Shown here one piece after another: positions 23,680 to 35,430 of a stretch of 64,000 nucleotides of DNA. The position numbers were made by a program, and so were the translations under genes. Position 1 is the stretch's first letter. The number at the start of each line of letters is the position of its first letter. The notes beneath the pieces are model-generated. The model made no database searches, was not told where the DNA came from, and worked only from the letters and a program-made list of their open reading frames with translations. The DNA comes from Paraconiothyrium sp. Pb-2020 (taxonomy: Eukaryota; Ascomycota; Dothideomycetes; Pleosporales; Didymosphaeriaceae), in NCBI GenBank assembly GCA_022419385.1, contig JAJUBI010000010.1:62001-126000 (forward strand), read 5' to 3'.

Positions 23680-23946
23680 CTAGTGCTGTTTAAGCTTCCC
23701 CGTGCGTAGGTCGTCTCGACCGTCCAGGACCTCTGCGGCATTGCTCGTGATATGTAATTCCTGGTCGCCGTCCAGGGCGTCACGTGGGTCCGTCGTCGTG
23801 GCATGAGGTGTGTTTGGGAAACTCCGATATGCGCGCGTTATTGTGCGGAACACGATGTACATGAGGTACCTACTAGGTTTACTTCGTGAGCCAACTTGGC
23901 GAAGAGTAGTTTTGTGGCTATGGGGTCGAATGATTGTACTTCGCAT
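23680..23946 (-). CDS. hypothetical small protein, 88 aa
   Basis: ATG-started open frame (MRSTIIRPHSHKTTLRQVGS). It has a basic N-terminal half and an acidic C-terminal half (DPRDALDGDQELHITSNAAE). No domain, signal peptide or helix is evident. It may be a small gene or a remaining open fragment. Confidence 0.35.
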   Translation of the reverse strand: MRSTIIRPHSHKTTLRQVGSRSKPSRYLMYIVFRTITRAYRSFPNTPHATTTDPRDALDGDQELHITSNAAEVLDGRDDLRTGKLKQH

Positions 23947-24369
23947 CCGTTAGGCGCTTCGTGCGAGTGACGATATGTATTGCGGTAATTTGGGTGTGCA
24001 ATGAGTGAGTCGAGATGAGTAGTGATAAGAGTAAGTCCTAATGTGTAAATCGTGTCTTTCTATAAAGGTAATGACAGACGGAAAGCCAAGAGCAGATATG
24101 TAATACGCTCCGTATACTAGACATGCGTCTATACTGCTGGTGCCAGACAAAGGGGAAGGAACTCTAGAACCTTATGATGTCCCTGGCCGCTCCTCGGTCC
24201 TTTATTTAAGAGAAAGGACCACTACGTGACATTGCAACCACAATACAACTGGAAAAGGTTTTTATCGGAGGATTAATAAACTAGCGCTCTTCAGCAGCGG
24301 TTTTAGTCCATACGCGGACGATGGGCTGGCCTATCCTCGATTCCACCAGAGGAGCGCCAGCGCTTGCTA

Positions 24370-25387
24370 CTAGTGCCTGGATAGGAGGTTCTTTACTGCT
24401 GTGGTTGCGTAGCTCCTTCTTCTACATCCAAAATTGAGCATGTGCCGGAGGAGATACCGTATGGATTGGGCCGGACGCAAAGGCTGTTTTTTGTACGTTA
24501 GAACGTACCCGTACAGGAATATCACATGGCTCACATGTAAAAGCTGACTGTGGGCCATGGAAGCGAATGCTGGTGTTAGTTGGCCCGCCTGCTGCTCTCC
24601 CAGCTGTTCGTATTCCATTAGTGGCTGCACGTTTGAGATGGATCGCCGCGCAAAATCGTCCAAACCAGTCTTGAGTATATCGAAGTACCACCCTACAAGT
24701 TTACATTTCCGTAATAGCCATGGTAGATCACCCGGAATAGCGTCAGGGTCTTGATCCAGAAAGCCTTCTTGCGCCCCCCAAGTCTCGAAGCGATCCATCG
24801 TAAAACGGGAGGTACTGTTACCGCTGGTAGCCATAGCATTGCCGATAACACCACATTAGCATTCCCACGAAAGAGATGTGATCGTACAGCGTGGGGAGAT
24901 CGCGGCCGTCCGCGTGAACAGACTCTGGTGAGCTGCCTGTGTCGGGTTCGCAAGAGGTTCGTGCTCGACGTGTTGCCCTACCTCTGAAGACTGCACTGGA
25001 GAAATGATCTTCTCTTCTGCGTCACTTATTGGTACATCTTCATCTGGGATAGAAAAGTTCTGAAACTGCTGGGAGGATATATCCTAGAGCAATCGGTGGT
25101 GGAAAATGAAAGATAGAAGCCAACGTTGAATCCGCGTTGCAGAGCACTACCTGTGGACGACAAGATGGGAAGGCCAAGTCAAGCTATGATGTGGACTGCT
25201 GCCGGTTGATAGACGCTATGGCCGCCACAAAGCTGTCATCTTCAAGCCTACTGCGATGCTTGCAGCTGATACAGTGTGACTCTGACTTGAGCATCGAGGG
25301 GTGTGCATAACCCAGCTTATAAGTGCCCTCCGGGTTCCAACGAAGAATCCATCCATCTTCTAACACAAGCGCCGAAGGTAAATGCAT
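24370..25387 (-). pseudogene. multi-part hypothetical gene or relic
   Basis: Three protein-like pieces follow each other on the minus strand. The first runs from the ATG at 25387 (MHLPSALVLEDGWILRWNPE) to about 25184. The second includes NFSIPDEDVPISDAEEKIIS and ends with an in-frame TAA near 24850. The third, in the same frame as the second, begins MATSGNSTSRFTMDRFETWG at 24834 and runs to 24370, with LPWLLRKCKLVGWYFDIL. An intron could explain the first join. The TAA between the second and third pieces needs either another intron or a disabling mutation. Alternatively 24370-24834 is a separate 154-aa gene. No known domain is visible. Confidence 0.45.
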
Positions 25388-25597
25388 AGCTGCCCAGATG
25401 ACCTAGGCATCAGTCCAATTTTGGGGAAGTATCTTGGGGCGGTCTCTGAAAGGGGGAAGGTGAGTTTTTTGATTAAGAATCAGCGTTCCGTGCTCGTGTC
25501 ATCCGTCTCGTGTCGCAAAGCTGCTCCTAGAAACGTACACCTCTCCATTATAGCTGTGTCATCATGTCTCGTCACACTGCACGCGTAACGGGTCGAA

Positions 25598-26320
25598 ATG
25601 AGCGCCCGAAGGTGGTCCATCTTGATGCTTCAGCTGCCAGGTATGAACCGCGCAATGACGGATGAGTTCATCGATTTGATGTCTGCATACTCCGATAGCT
25701 CTACATCCGAGACCCCGAGTACTGCTACTTCGCCAGATAGCCCCGTACCTCACAGACCAACACGCCCTGTACTATAGCTTCCGAGAAATTGCTACATTCC
25801 AATATTACTATGAACTAGTTAGCAAGCTCTTCAGAAAAGAGGACCTCAACTATCTTGAAGACGCTGTGGGAGGTGCATACGATCGTTCCGACAACAATAT
25901 CGTGTTGCTTAAGGCGGCGTTGGATATGCGCTTGCATATTGTCGCCAACTCGCTGACGATCCTGTCCAATCGCTTTGGCGTCGGAGCAGCGGGTTTGGCT
26001 GCCGGACGAGATACCACGGAGGAAAGTATTGAAGGAACTGGTGATGCCCATGTTGATGAAAGAAACGCAGCAAGAGCGAATGAGAGGTGGTCGGATCCTT
26101 CTGACGCGCTTGCTATCGGCATCAGGACGATGTGGTTTCGTTGATAGAGTGATAGGGCCGGCTCATGAAGTGTCGAGATGGAGAGAGAGGCATTGCGACG
26201 CTGTGGCGGGTCTGCGGCAGGCTTCCGACTTCGGCACAGTTGGGCCATCGGAGATGACTCAACAGCAGGTGAGTTATGCACGTGACAGAGCGAACGTAAA
26301 CTGCTCGAAGTTGGAGTAGA
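25598..26320 (+). pseudogene. frame-broken hypothetical gene
   Basis: The first piece starts at an ATG at 25598 and includes MNRAMTDEFIDLMSAYSDSS and TSETPSTATSPDSPVPHRP. A second frame carries ALYYSFREIATFQYYYELVS, KLFRKEDLNYLEDAVGGAYD and LLKAALDMRLHIVANSLTIL. A third frame carries RRKVLKELVMPMLMKETQQE. Each part is strongly protein-like. The two frame changes, near 25740 and 25985, lack convincing splice signals, which favours a decayed gene over an intact multi-exon one. The function is not recognised; the middle part looks like an all-helical domain. Confidence 0.5.
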
Positions 26321-26359
26321 ATGTTGTGATAGTGCTCTTGGACTGTACGGCAGACATCG

Positions 26360-27250
26360 GGCATGGGTTGTGATGTATCCTATCAATGTCTCCGTGCCGA
26401 CATGCAGATCTCATCACTCTTGTCGAGCCTGCATAGTACACGCGGTGAAATCATCGGGATGCCCAATGATGTTTCCCTGTGTGTCATGGTCGCAAGCCTG
26501 TCCTATTGGTGTGAAGAGCGCCGTCAAATGGAAAGTGACCGAGGGCGACGATGATGAGGACCACGAGACACTCGAGCCGCAAATGTCCAGTCACTTCGCG
26601 TTCGATCCAAGCCTCACCGTCCGTTACTCCAGACCAAAGTCCTCTCCATAATGCGAGCCGTACTCGTGCTTTTGTTTCATGGAAAAGTACCAGAGCGAGA
26701 CGGTAGATTCGTGACGGGTCTTGGTCCCCACGCACTCCACTAAGTCGTTATTGGATCTCCTGAAGGGGCCTACAAAGGGACGAACCAATCCAGAGACGGA
26801 AATGATGAGCAGACGCAGCACGGGCGAGGATGGGGTTCGCATTGTCGTTCCTGCAAGATGACTTCTGATCAGGCCGCCCTCGATAGCATGATTCGCAATG
26901 GATCTTATAGTCAAGGAGACGCTGACATGTCGACCGCGATGACATTGCCTGTAGGAATCAGGCTCGGAATGTGCTTCCAGTAGTCATCCGGCACCGTTGT
27001 TGACGATTCGGCACCCGTCCAATCACGACGCGGTGAGCTAGGCGCGCGCCAGGGGCATTATATTGGCTTACGGCGCAGCGTGCTGCCGAAAGTGGAATCA
27101 GTCTTACGTTCCCGAGGAACGAGGCATTGCGCGGCGTAACAAAGAAACCATTGCATGGCCTGGAGAATTCTGCCTCGAGCAGTGCTGAGAAGTAAGCTTG
27201 GGGTACTCAGAGGGTGACGCCAAGGGCAGACTCGCCGAGTCCTTCGCCGC
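26360..27250. other. coding-like fragments on both strands
   Basis: The plus frame 26370-26651 ends with an acidic KVTEGDDDEDHETLEPQMSS. The minus frame 26624-26914 includes FRRSNNDLVECVGTKTRHES. Both look like pieces of proteins but lack starts and known motifs. Confidence 0.25.
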
Positions 27251-27340
27251 GTGCACGCGTGGGTGGTAGCAGTGCTGACGACAGAGGCGCCGCTCTTAAG
27301 AGCTGTGGGGTTCATCAGATGCGATGGTCGTCATGCATGC

Positions 27341-27655
27341 ATGGAGGCCGACTTGAGTGAATTGCTGTCAACGGTCGCACAATCTGATCGCATAGGTCGC
27401 CTGGACGGCAGAATCGAATCAAAAACCTCGGAGCCGTTCGTACATGATCGGTGCCCGCCGAGTTATAGCGGCTTCAAGTCCGCGGGGGTTCCTTCCTCTC
27501 CTCTTCTTCATCGCGCACCTGCTGCTGGCAACGTGGTGAGCGTTCAGCAACAGAACACCGCCCTCATGTGGCCACGTAGAGAGAGGTATACTTGCCGCAT
27601 GCGAGCACCATTCGTCCCCAACAGCGCGCACCTATTATCCGGGGTCGCATGGTAG
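27341..27655 (+). CDS. hypothetical protein, 104 aa
   Basis: The open frame starts at an ATG (MEADLSELLSTVAQSDRIGR) and ends at TAG. It is hydrophilic at the start and serine/proline-rich in the middle (SYSGFKSAGVPSSPLLHRAP). The frame stays open upstream to 27251. No domain is recognised. Confidence 0.3.
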   Translation: MEADLSELLSTVAQSDRIGRLDGRIESKTSEPFVHDRCPPSYSGFKSAGVPSSPLLHRAPAAGNVVSVQQQNTALMWPRRERYTCRMRAPFVPNSAHLLSGVAW

Positions 27656-28080
27656 TGATGCGGCAAAGCTTCCGCAGCACAAGTTGAGACTCCGTGCGGC
27701 GGGGTCGATGCTGCATCGCACTGACAACGCGAGACGATGCGCGCCTCTCCCTCTTCCCCTCCCTCATCGCTGCGTCGCTACTCTCACCTGGCTCTCGGGT
27801 ACGGTTTTGAAACCCGACAGGCGTCCTGCTAACCTTATCCGTTTCGAGCAGTGTGCTCCTCTCGTTACCAATGTGTCTCGAGGGCTCGTTGGCCTTGCGC
27901 AAGGTCGCGGCGCGGGTATAGCTGCGAGCAGGGAAGTTGGTCGCAAACGGGCGTCGTACGGGGTTGTCGAGGACACCCGGCGCTTCTTATCGGCTGACTT
28001 CCACGTGATGGTTGGTTGGACAAGAACACGAATGGTAGCGAGGGCGAGCATGGCTGCTTCGGTGCGCCTCTCATGCACGG

Positions 28081-28320
28081 ATGCGAGGCACGAACGTGGA
28101 GCATGTCGATCCTATCGGCTTGTTCAGCGTGTCGAGCCTGTCAGCATCTGTTGCGTTGATAGCGGTCCTAGAATACCGTACGGCCTGCACTGAAACATTC
28201 TTTCGAGGGTTCTTGCTTGTCGGCCTTTGGGATGTTAACGCTGGCCTTGCTGCATTCCAGAGGGCACGGGCCGCGTCAGGTTTACGTCATCAGAGCAGCG
28301 GCGCAACGGGAGCTTGCTAG
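28081..28320 (+). CDS. hypothetical small hydrophobic protein, 79 aa
   Basis: ATG-started frame with two hydrophobic stretches (LFSVSSLSASVALIAVLEY and FFRGFLLVGLWDVNAGLAAF) that could span a membrane. It overlaps the end of another plus-strand open frame (27684-28193). It may be a fragment of a membrane protein. Confidence 0.25.
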   Translation: MRGTNVEHVDPIGLFSVSSLSASVALIAVLEYRTACTETFFRGFLLVGLWDVNAGLAAFQRARAASGLRHQSSGATGAC

Positions 28321-28440
28321 AGGGAGGTACTGCGTCTGCTCTCCTCTCCCCACTGTGGGATAGTCCTATCGACTACACGCTATATCGACAGCGCGACAGC
28401 CGCAGCCGGATTGACACACCTACACCGCGACACCAGACAC

Positions 28441-29267
28441 ATGGCATCAAAGCGAAGCGCAGCCCGACCCCCCATGACCCCCGCGCCGCGCTCTTTACCG
28501 TCTACCTACTGAGGAGCCGATCTGCCGTTTTGTCGTGGCGTTATTGCCCCGTCTACCATGACGCACCTACCAAGACCAGCGTGAGCAGCTAGAGGAAGGC
28601 TGGGACATCCTCACCGACTCCCGGTTACCTGTTGTCTCGGGTTCGACACCAGTGAGTTGATTTCCAGGGTAGCTTCCCCATTACCAAAGATCGAGTAAGG
28701 TTCACTGATCATCAGATCAGTTTCATTGCAGTCGATTTAGACTCACGCCGGCGCAATAATCTAATCTTGGTCGAACGCGAAATGGTTAGTTTCCGCGACT
28801 CGGTCCCTGACCCACACCGTTGACTCGCCGCTCGATGCACCGATCGCCGTCTCCTCGATCTCGCTAGCGTCGCCAGCGAGTCGATCCGATCTGTCTGTCG
28901 GACGGGATTACCTTCTAGACGTGTTCGCTCTAGGCCGTTGCAGGACAGTGGGACCAGAAATCTGCGTAACACTGCTGCGAAGGGGATGCGTACTCGCTGT
29001 ACATATATGGGCACACAATCGCATAACAATGTGAAGAGTTCGCGTCCTGATTCCGCCAATCTGTACTACCCCAACGTACAGAGCGGATATATTGCGACAC
29101 TCATATGCAAGGGACATGATTTGAACCGTAGGCACGGAGATTGGGGTCATCCCGACGACGAGGGAGATGGTTTTGCACCCAACCTGGGAGACAAAGAGAC
29201 TGCCGCTTCTTTTCGCTCCAAAGCTTATGCCGTTGAGCCTTGCGTCCTGCTTTCTTCTGTCGGCTAG
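28441..29267 (+). pseudogene. frame-broken relic
   Basis: It starts MASKRSAARPPMTPAPRSLP from an ATG at 28441 and meets a TGA after 23 codons. A second frame near 28570-28640 reads TYQDQREQLEEGWDILTDSR and ends at a donor-like GTGAGT. A third, 28980-29267, reads NLYYPNVQSGYIATLICKGH and WGHPDDEGDGFAPNLGDKET. The pieces could be exons of one gene, but an intervening TGA and missing acceptors make decay more likely. No domain is recognised. Confidence 0.35.
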
Positions 29268-29289
29268 GTCGTGCGCTGTCTAGGGCCTA

Positions 29290-29690
29290 TTGCTTTGGCC
29301 AGGTGTTGCAGACCTGGTAGAGGACCGCGCTTGGGATTCGAGCATCTGCATGTTGTTGGAATATCAGAGTTGGATCTGTTGGCTTTCGATCTATTCAACC
29401 TTCGCCCGAAGCCGCTCTGCTTTGACGGTGAATTCTTCGATTCTGCCTACCGTCTTGATTCACAAAGCGCGTCTCTGGTCAGCCATACGCTTCAACTTGC
29501 CAGCTGTGCCATTTACCTAGTCAATCTTTCTATTTGAGCGACTGCGTAGTCTTGGCTTTGATCTGGTCACTCTGGGCCTCCTGGGGTTCGCGCGAAGCTT
29601 CAAGGTCGGTGTCTTGCTCAGGGATCGTAGACTGCGGTTCATGTGCCGGGCCAAGGGACATGTCGAAATAGGTCCAAAGTCGCTGCGCTT
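29290..29690 (-). pseudogene. coiled-coil protein relic with nonsense codons
   Basis: The minus strand reads EPQSTIPEQDTDLEASREPQ and EAQSDQIKAKTTQSLK in one frame. The next frame continues with GKLKRMADQRRAL, a TGA, then RIEEFTVKAERLRAKVE, a TAG, then IESQQIQL, a TGA, then NNMQMLESQARSSTRSATPG. The heptad-like charged pattern is a coiled coil. The stops are compatible with former CGA or CAG codons. This is a decayed gene fragment; the plus-strand open frame over it (29271-29537) looks like a shadow. Confidence 0.5.
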
Positions 29691-29699
29691 CCATTCACA

Positions 29700-30800
29700 C
29701 CGAACGGGGTCATCGATTCTCATACCAACTCTTTCACTGACGGACTGGCGTCCGGCTCATTTTTGGGGGTTCATGTACTTTGTATGCTAATTTTGCGGCT
29801 GGATACCGATATGAATTGCTGGCCTCTGCGACGAACTAGTAAACCTGTTGTCGGAATATTATGGGCTAGAAGTTGTCTTTGAGATGTTAGGAGACTGTGT
29901 GGGGAAGGGAAGTGTCTATAAGCATATTCTGTACTGTAAGAGAGTTATCATTAAGCCTCTGATGTTACGAGGTGAGTTAATATTTGTGTATGTTCCATGA
30001 TACTCGCGGTCCTCTACACCGATTTTGTAGAGCAATTATATGGTTGGTACATTTTGATAGAGTGTTTACTAATCATTGTATTAGAATAGAGAAGGTTTCA
30101 GTGTATGGTACAACTATTGATACGGACATACTTGCAGAATCATATACCGGAAAGGTTAATTTCACTTAATGTTCGACCTTTATATAGACAGGTGGTAGAA
30201 AGATAAAAGGTGTTAACTGGCGCCTGTTCTGCAGGCCGTATATGCCCCCGCAGAATGAAATAGACCAATGTGGCTTGAGTAGTGTGGCAAATCAGGCTCC
30301 CGAAAGCCGTCTTAATCGATTTGAATATCCCCTGAGGGGCTAGAAAACGCACGCCGCGCTAAGCGAGATGAACGTTACAGAGAGACAGACTTGTAAAGAA
30401 CCATCGCCAGGACCTGCCATAGGCGGTATGGCACGGGTGATGTATAATCTAATAGCCGCCTTGCGAAATACAGCTGGCTCTTTGGAGGGCCCTCTTTGCA
30501 GCTTACACTTGACCCAAACCTAATCTACTATAACATGAATCATTTCCAGGGGCTACATTCAATAGCCTATACCCTTCATTTGCCTACGGTCCTAGACTCT
30601 ATGCATTATTCACTTCTAGACTATATTGGGTTTCGTCGCGATGAGCCTCTCTCTACGATTTATCGAAATAGGAGGTTGTGAGACAGCCCTCGAGCGACGA
30701 TTTCCTCCAGGCGTCCTTGGCAACCTTACCAGGCTGTGCTTGCTAGAGAGATATGTTGTGAGAGAGTTGCACATCTACTAGGCTTAGTCAGTACTTGCTA
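29700..30800. other. AT-rich gene-free stretch
   Basis: AT-rich sequence with short frames only, consistent with old, heavily mutated repeat DNA. No element ends could be identified. Confidence 0.45.
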
Positions 30801-31116
30801 ACTCGGCGTGATTGTATTTCCACGAACGGGGAGGGCCCGTGCGGCTTCCTTTCAAGGTAACACCATGCGCTTTACCATCGCCAACTGAATCGCGTTTACG
30901 CTCGCCGTCGATCCTGTGCTTGTATTTGCCGCACAAGTTCATCATCCGCGGTCTCCCGCCAACACTTCCCCTCTTCGTCTATCTGAACAAGAGCCGAGCT
31001 AACGCTTTTGCCGCGAGCCACGCGGTCAGATCATCTACACGTCGCCAATAACTATTGAACCTACAACGCGCAGCCTGCCGCATCGCCGATACAAAAGGAC
31101 TGCGGGACCGAAGACG

Positions 31117-31470
31117 TTATCGTGTTGCGAGGTCGACAATTGCGATATTTCCTTCCCTGACACCGGTGCCCCGCAGTGGGGCACTGCTTTCGTGCTCCCC
31201 TACTTCAGCGGCGGCACATCGAACGAGCTTCCCATCGGTAATCCTACGACGCCTACTCTCATCGTTTCCCCGATCTCCACGGAACGCTTTCTGGTTCGGA
31301 CAGGACAACTTACGAACGTAATCTGTGCGCATATCACGACCACGCCATATTGAGTTCAAACAGTTCATCCTGTGGACCAGATTCGCCCATGTCAGCAGGG
31401 CGCAACAAACGCAAGAGCGGCTGGTTTTTTTGCTCGCGTAACTGCTACCGCGACCAATAGAGAATCCCAT
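31117..31470 (-). CDS. hypothetical protein, 117 aa
   Basis: The open frame starts at an ATG at 31470 (MGFSIGRGSSYASKKTSRSC). It is basic in the middle (RGDRGNDESRRRRITDGK) and ends in ATR. It has no membrane segment or domain. The opposite strand is also open, so strand assignment is tentative. Confidence 0.3.
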   Translation of the reverse strand: MGFSIGRGSSYASKKTSRSCVCCALLTWANLVHRMNCLNSIWRGRDMRTDYVRKLSCPNQKAFRGDRGNDESRRRRITDGKLVRCAAAEVGEHESSAPLRGTGVREGNIAIVDLATR

Positions 31471-31774
31471 GCCCTAGGTGCGCGGTATCAAAACCCCCAT
31501 TTACACCGCGTACAGCCTGCGGTGATGATACTTTGGTCGACTGTCCTTGGACTTTAACAAGGGGGGTTTTATCAGCACGTCTTGCATTCTACCTGTCGCA
31601 GACAATACCTACGGGAAGAAGACTCGAAAATTTCGGATCAGGCAATGCTTCTGCGGGCTTCAATGCGTTCGCATGCCGGTCAGATCGTCTAAGCAACTGT
31701 GCAGCAGGACGTTCTCGAGGACCCAATGAGAGGCTGTGATATTGCATGGACACTGGGCAAGACAAATTGAGAAG

Positions 31775-31812
31775 GGAAAACTGAAAGGAAAACTGAGAGG
31801 AAAACTGAGGAG
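31775..31812. repeat. short direct repeat, three units
   Basis: Three near-identical units of about 12 bases (GGAAAACTGAGA type) occur in tandem within a minus-strand coding-like frame (31589-31882), where they give a repeated Q/F/S pattern. Confidence 0.5.
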
Positions 31813-32471
31813 GAACGGTACGCCCCGAAGGTCTCACGACATGACCAATATCGCCCACTGACCAAATTTTATCCACATCCAAACTCTAATTGAAGAGGGC
31901 AACAATAATGACCATACCGCGCACTTCCACCTCTCCCACTCTGATAGGATCCAAGAGTCCCCGCTACCGTGTTCGAGGCTCTGACACCTTTACACACCCA
32001 CTCGTCGTGTTCTATTTCTTCAAACAAAGTTGCACTACCAGGTCACACGATCACCACTCCGCGGACATTGTGCGCCACGAGTACGGCCCAGATCGTGCAA
32101 AATCACAGCCTAGCTACTGGTCGCATGCCGATCTCACCGGCATTGCTCGAACGTTATCATAAAGAATGTTCGCATATGGGAAGTGGTACCCTAGAAAACA
32201 AAGGACGCAAGACACCGCAAGGGACGCGTGGCCTATCTGCTGGAATGCGGATGTAAACACGCCCGGAGCAGCAGCGGCTTGTCGGCCATCGCCGTCACCA
32301 TGAAACCAGTTGCGTGTGCTGTCTGCGCGGACGCATAGTCTGCACTTTCATCGTAGCTCCGTCGTTGGCTTGAGTTACGGCCTTTACGTTTCCAATCTTG
32401 CGCCCAGTGCCGCGACCCCAAGCAACCGTGAGGCACTGGCTATCATCCCTTATTCTCGTCCGCACCACCAC

Positions 32472-33624
32472 ATGCTACCTAAGCTTGCGCGGATCCAATC
32501 TCGAATGGCTCAGCTCACTTCAGGCCAAGACCTTGCGCACTCTCGGCCCGAAGGCGAAGCTGGCGGGCCGTACGGCGTGGATGGAAACGAACGGATCCGC
32601 GAGAGGTTGTACCTTGCACAGTGCAATACTCATCGGCCAATCGCCATGCCCTCACAGCGTGGCATTCCTGAGTCTACCGTGCGTGGAGCACCTCCAAGGA
32701 ATTTCGTCCTGCGACCTGCGTCTCGGTGTCATGGAGCAAGATAATGCGACATGCTTCCATTGGCGTCAAGGTCCTGCTACTGCACGGATTCTTCTTCTAG
32801 CGATAGAGCCGGCGCCTGCGTCCTTCATGACTTCAGGACCCCGCGCGGGCGTCGGCGGTCATATAGTTGAGCGGCCGCACCTGGCAACTCACGGTGAACG
32901 TGCTCGCTGGTTCGTTACTGCTGAACACTTGTAGCTCTTCATCGTACCGAGGCGGACGGATCAAGATCATGCCGCTCCCAACGCGTCCAGACCTATCAAA
33001 GATACGTGCACAATCGCCAACAGCGCGCGATCTCGTTCCGCAAAGCACCGCCGCCATGCGGTCGAATGCGTGCAGTAAAAGCCGCCAACATGCAGATGGT
33101 CTGAGGTCTCACCCTGTCGCGCCACCTTGCGATCCCTTGTCCTCCCAGATCACTAGCATGGAAGATAAGTATGTAGCAGAAGTTTGGATTCACTCCATGT
33201 CCTAACGCGTACCAGCTGCCAGCCTCCCTTGCAACGTCCAATCGCGACAGCGCCGACCGGGACACATGATCAGCCACTCATCGTCGACTCTCAGACTTAT
33301 GTCCCGCGATCGACCGAGATTTCTGCGCCTTCCACGCCTACAACACCAAACTACCCTCTCCAACCTGCGCCTCCATCGCAGCCACCCACCTGCTGGTCCG
33401 CTCCGAGGACGTCGTTTCCTCCGCCTACGCTCTGGCACTACCTCCCGCGCAGCCATCCGTATGTGCTGAGCCGTCCAAAGATGTATGAAGTTCAAGAAGA
33501 AGTAGGGGATGTAGATGGGAGTGGAGGAGATGGCGGAGGAGGAAACTATGTCTATGTTCCGGGCATTGGGCATTGTAGGGTGGATGGCGATGGAGATGAG
33601 GAGATGGGCGGGACGGGAACATAG
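32472..33624 (+). CDS. hypothetical protein, probably three exons
   Basis: Exon 1 contains MLPKLARIQSRMAQLTSGQD and PYGVDGNERIRERLYLAQCN and is open from an ATG at 32472. A long intron of about 209 nt (32726-32934) would bring it into frame with SSYRGGRIKIMPLPTRPDLS; this join is uncertain. The next intron, 33169-33215, is clear: GTATGT donor, CTAAC branch site, CCAG acceptor, and both sides in frame. The last exon is proline- and threonine-rich (STPTTPNYPLQPAPPSQPP), then has an acidic glycine-rich tail (EEVGDVDGSGGDGGGG) and ends at TAG 33622-33624. It is largely disordered, with no known domain; a regulatory or scaffold role is possible but not shown. Confidence 0.5.
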
Positions 33625-33639
33625 ATGGAACACAGTCTC

Positions 33640-34900
33640 TCAGGACCAGGGATGAAAGACAAGGAGAATCGCCGTCAGTCCGCGAGAAGCACGTAGATCT
33701 ATTAACGTTGCTATCATCTGGGCGATATGGAGAAGGAGAGAGATGTGAAGGGAAATGGGCTTGAAGGGTAGGTGAGATAATGCTGGTTCGAGAAAACCGG
33801 GTGCGTGTCACTTCCCAACACGTTTGAGGTCTAGTACACAAAATACCTAGCCTGGTTCAAGGACCCCATCTACTTAACATCTTGAATGCTTCACACTTTG
33901 CTCATTTCGCCGACAGACCTATAGTTCATTCCCGGGTAGGACATACCAACGAGGTCATTTTGAATTCCACACATAAAAGCTTGAGAAATCCATGTTATAC
34001 CTAACAGCCAGATCGGACTGTATTAGGGAATGATCGTGCTTCTTCGTGTGAAAGAGCCGAAGATGGCGTGTCCGTCGCACGTAGCTAAAAGCGACCATGT
34101 AGAAGGCAAATAAACAACAACGTAGTGAACTTATCGATTAAATGGAATCCTAGATCCGATGGTTGTGTCTTGAACTAAGTACTGGATCCTACATTACTTA
34201 ATAGTTATTTTGTGATGCTCTTCAAAACGTAGAGGGCACTCGAGCTGATTGTAGAGATGACTACCAAATGGGACAAGTACAGTACGGAAGATCGCACCGC
34301 AGGAGTACGATTATAAATAGCGAAGTATAATTATGTATAATATAACGAGGTCTATCTGTGATACTACCCCTACAAGTTATTCTAATGATGCAGGCTGAGC
34401 TCAAATTTAAGATGTTGTGCACAGTCTCGCCACAAACGTGAACCGCACCCACGTAGCTTTACGAGCATAATCGTAGTCTCTGTGGTGTCACAGATTCGTT
34501 TCCCATGAGTGCGCTTACCTCTAACACTAGGTGATTAATACTGCAACTTTCAACTTTCATTCGCAGTTAATCTCACGTGCCCACGCCGATTCCAATTAGT
34601 TTATTTTCATTCGGTCGAACTACACCAGGTTCGTCACCATTGTCGTTCGACACACGTGTTTCCACCGAGGCTGTATAGGGCCGTCGTGGCTTAGTGAGAG
34701 CGCCTCTGTTATACTAACACCTCGACTGTTACTCTTAACTACTCGTCCTGGTAACTCCCCATCAGTCTCTCTCATAGATACCCTCAAATAATAGGAGGGG
34801 AATTTGGATTACCTCAGAGTTGCCCATCGTACAACTTTGAAAATCGTTCGACCTTTAACAGTTTTCTGCCATCAAGATCACGCAGCAGGAAGCAGCGTCA
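33640..34900. other. intergenic AT-rich stretch
   Basis: Stops in all frames and rising AT content from 33840 on. A tRNA-like piece at 34677 was examined and rejected. No gene seen. Confidence 0.5.
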
Positions 34901-34915
34901 CCCAACGTTACCATA

Positions 34916-35158
34916 ATGAACGGCACCGGTGAAGACGTTGATACTACCGCTGCGGCTCGCGAAAACGAAACTCCTCGCCGACGGGTAATCACACCTACGC
35001 CTCTGTACGATGTCTTTGTAGACAGACTCAACGAATCATTATTCGACTCAATCCTAGGCGCAGATAGTTACGAGACAACGCCGCCTGCATATGTGGCACT
35101 CGAGGCATTTGAAGCGACTACTGGCCACATGGGATGTCGCTTACCAACCATTACTTAA
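34916..35158 (+). CDS. hypothetical protein, 80 aa, possibly a first exon
   Basis: Starts at an ATG (MNGTGEDVDTTAAARENETP), continues RRRVITPTPLYDVFVDRLNE and VALEAFEATTGHMGCRLP, and ends at TAA. The amino-terminal part is a typical disordered leader and the rest looks like the beginning of a folded domain, so the ORF may be a truncated gene or an exon. The upstream 100 bases are pyrimidine-rich. No family is recognised. Confidence 0.4.
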   Translation: MNGTGEDVDTTAAARENETPRRRVITPTPLYDVFVDRLNESLFDSILGADSYETTPPAYVALEAFEATTGHMGCRLPTIT

Positions 35159-35430
35159 TAAGTGGAATAGATGTACTATCTTTGTTGAAAGAAATGTCCC
35201 ATACTACCCTTCCGCTACAAAGGACATTGTCCAGACCCTTACGTCGGAGACGAAAAGTATCCACTCGTAGTTGAGAACTACAGTGTCATCGCCCTGAACT
35301 AAGAATTTCAAATAAGGGTGAGGGTATCAAAATTGGAGCTTGAACTGTTAAGCAGGCATGGAAGGTGCAACGGCACTAGCTCCCATGCATTCGTACACTA
35401 TCATAAGACCACCACTGACGAGCCTCGAGC

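Noticed and set aside
25850..26386. 178-codon minus-strand ORF
   Set aside because: It is antisense to a clearly more protein-like plus-strand reading over the same bases.
34677..34740. tRNA-like start (GTGGCTTAGTGAGAGCGC) with an A-box-like motif
   Set aside because: No B-box with GGTTCGAATCC-type sequence, and no closing acceptor or anticodon stem could be drawn.
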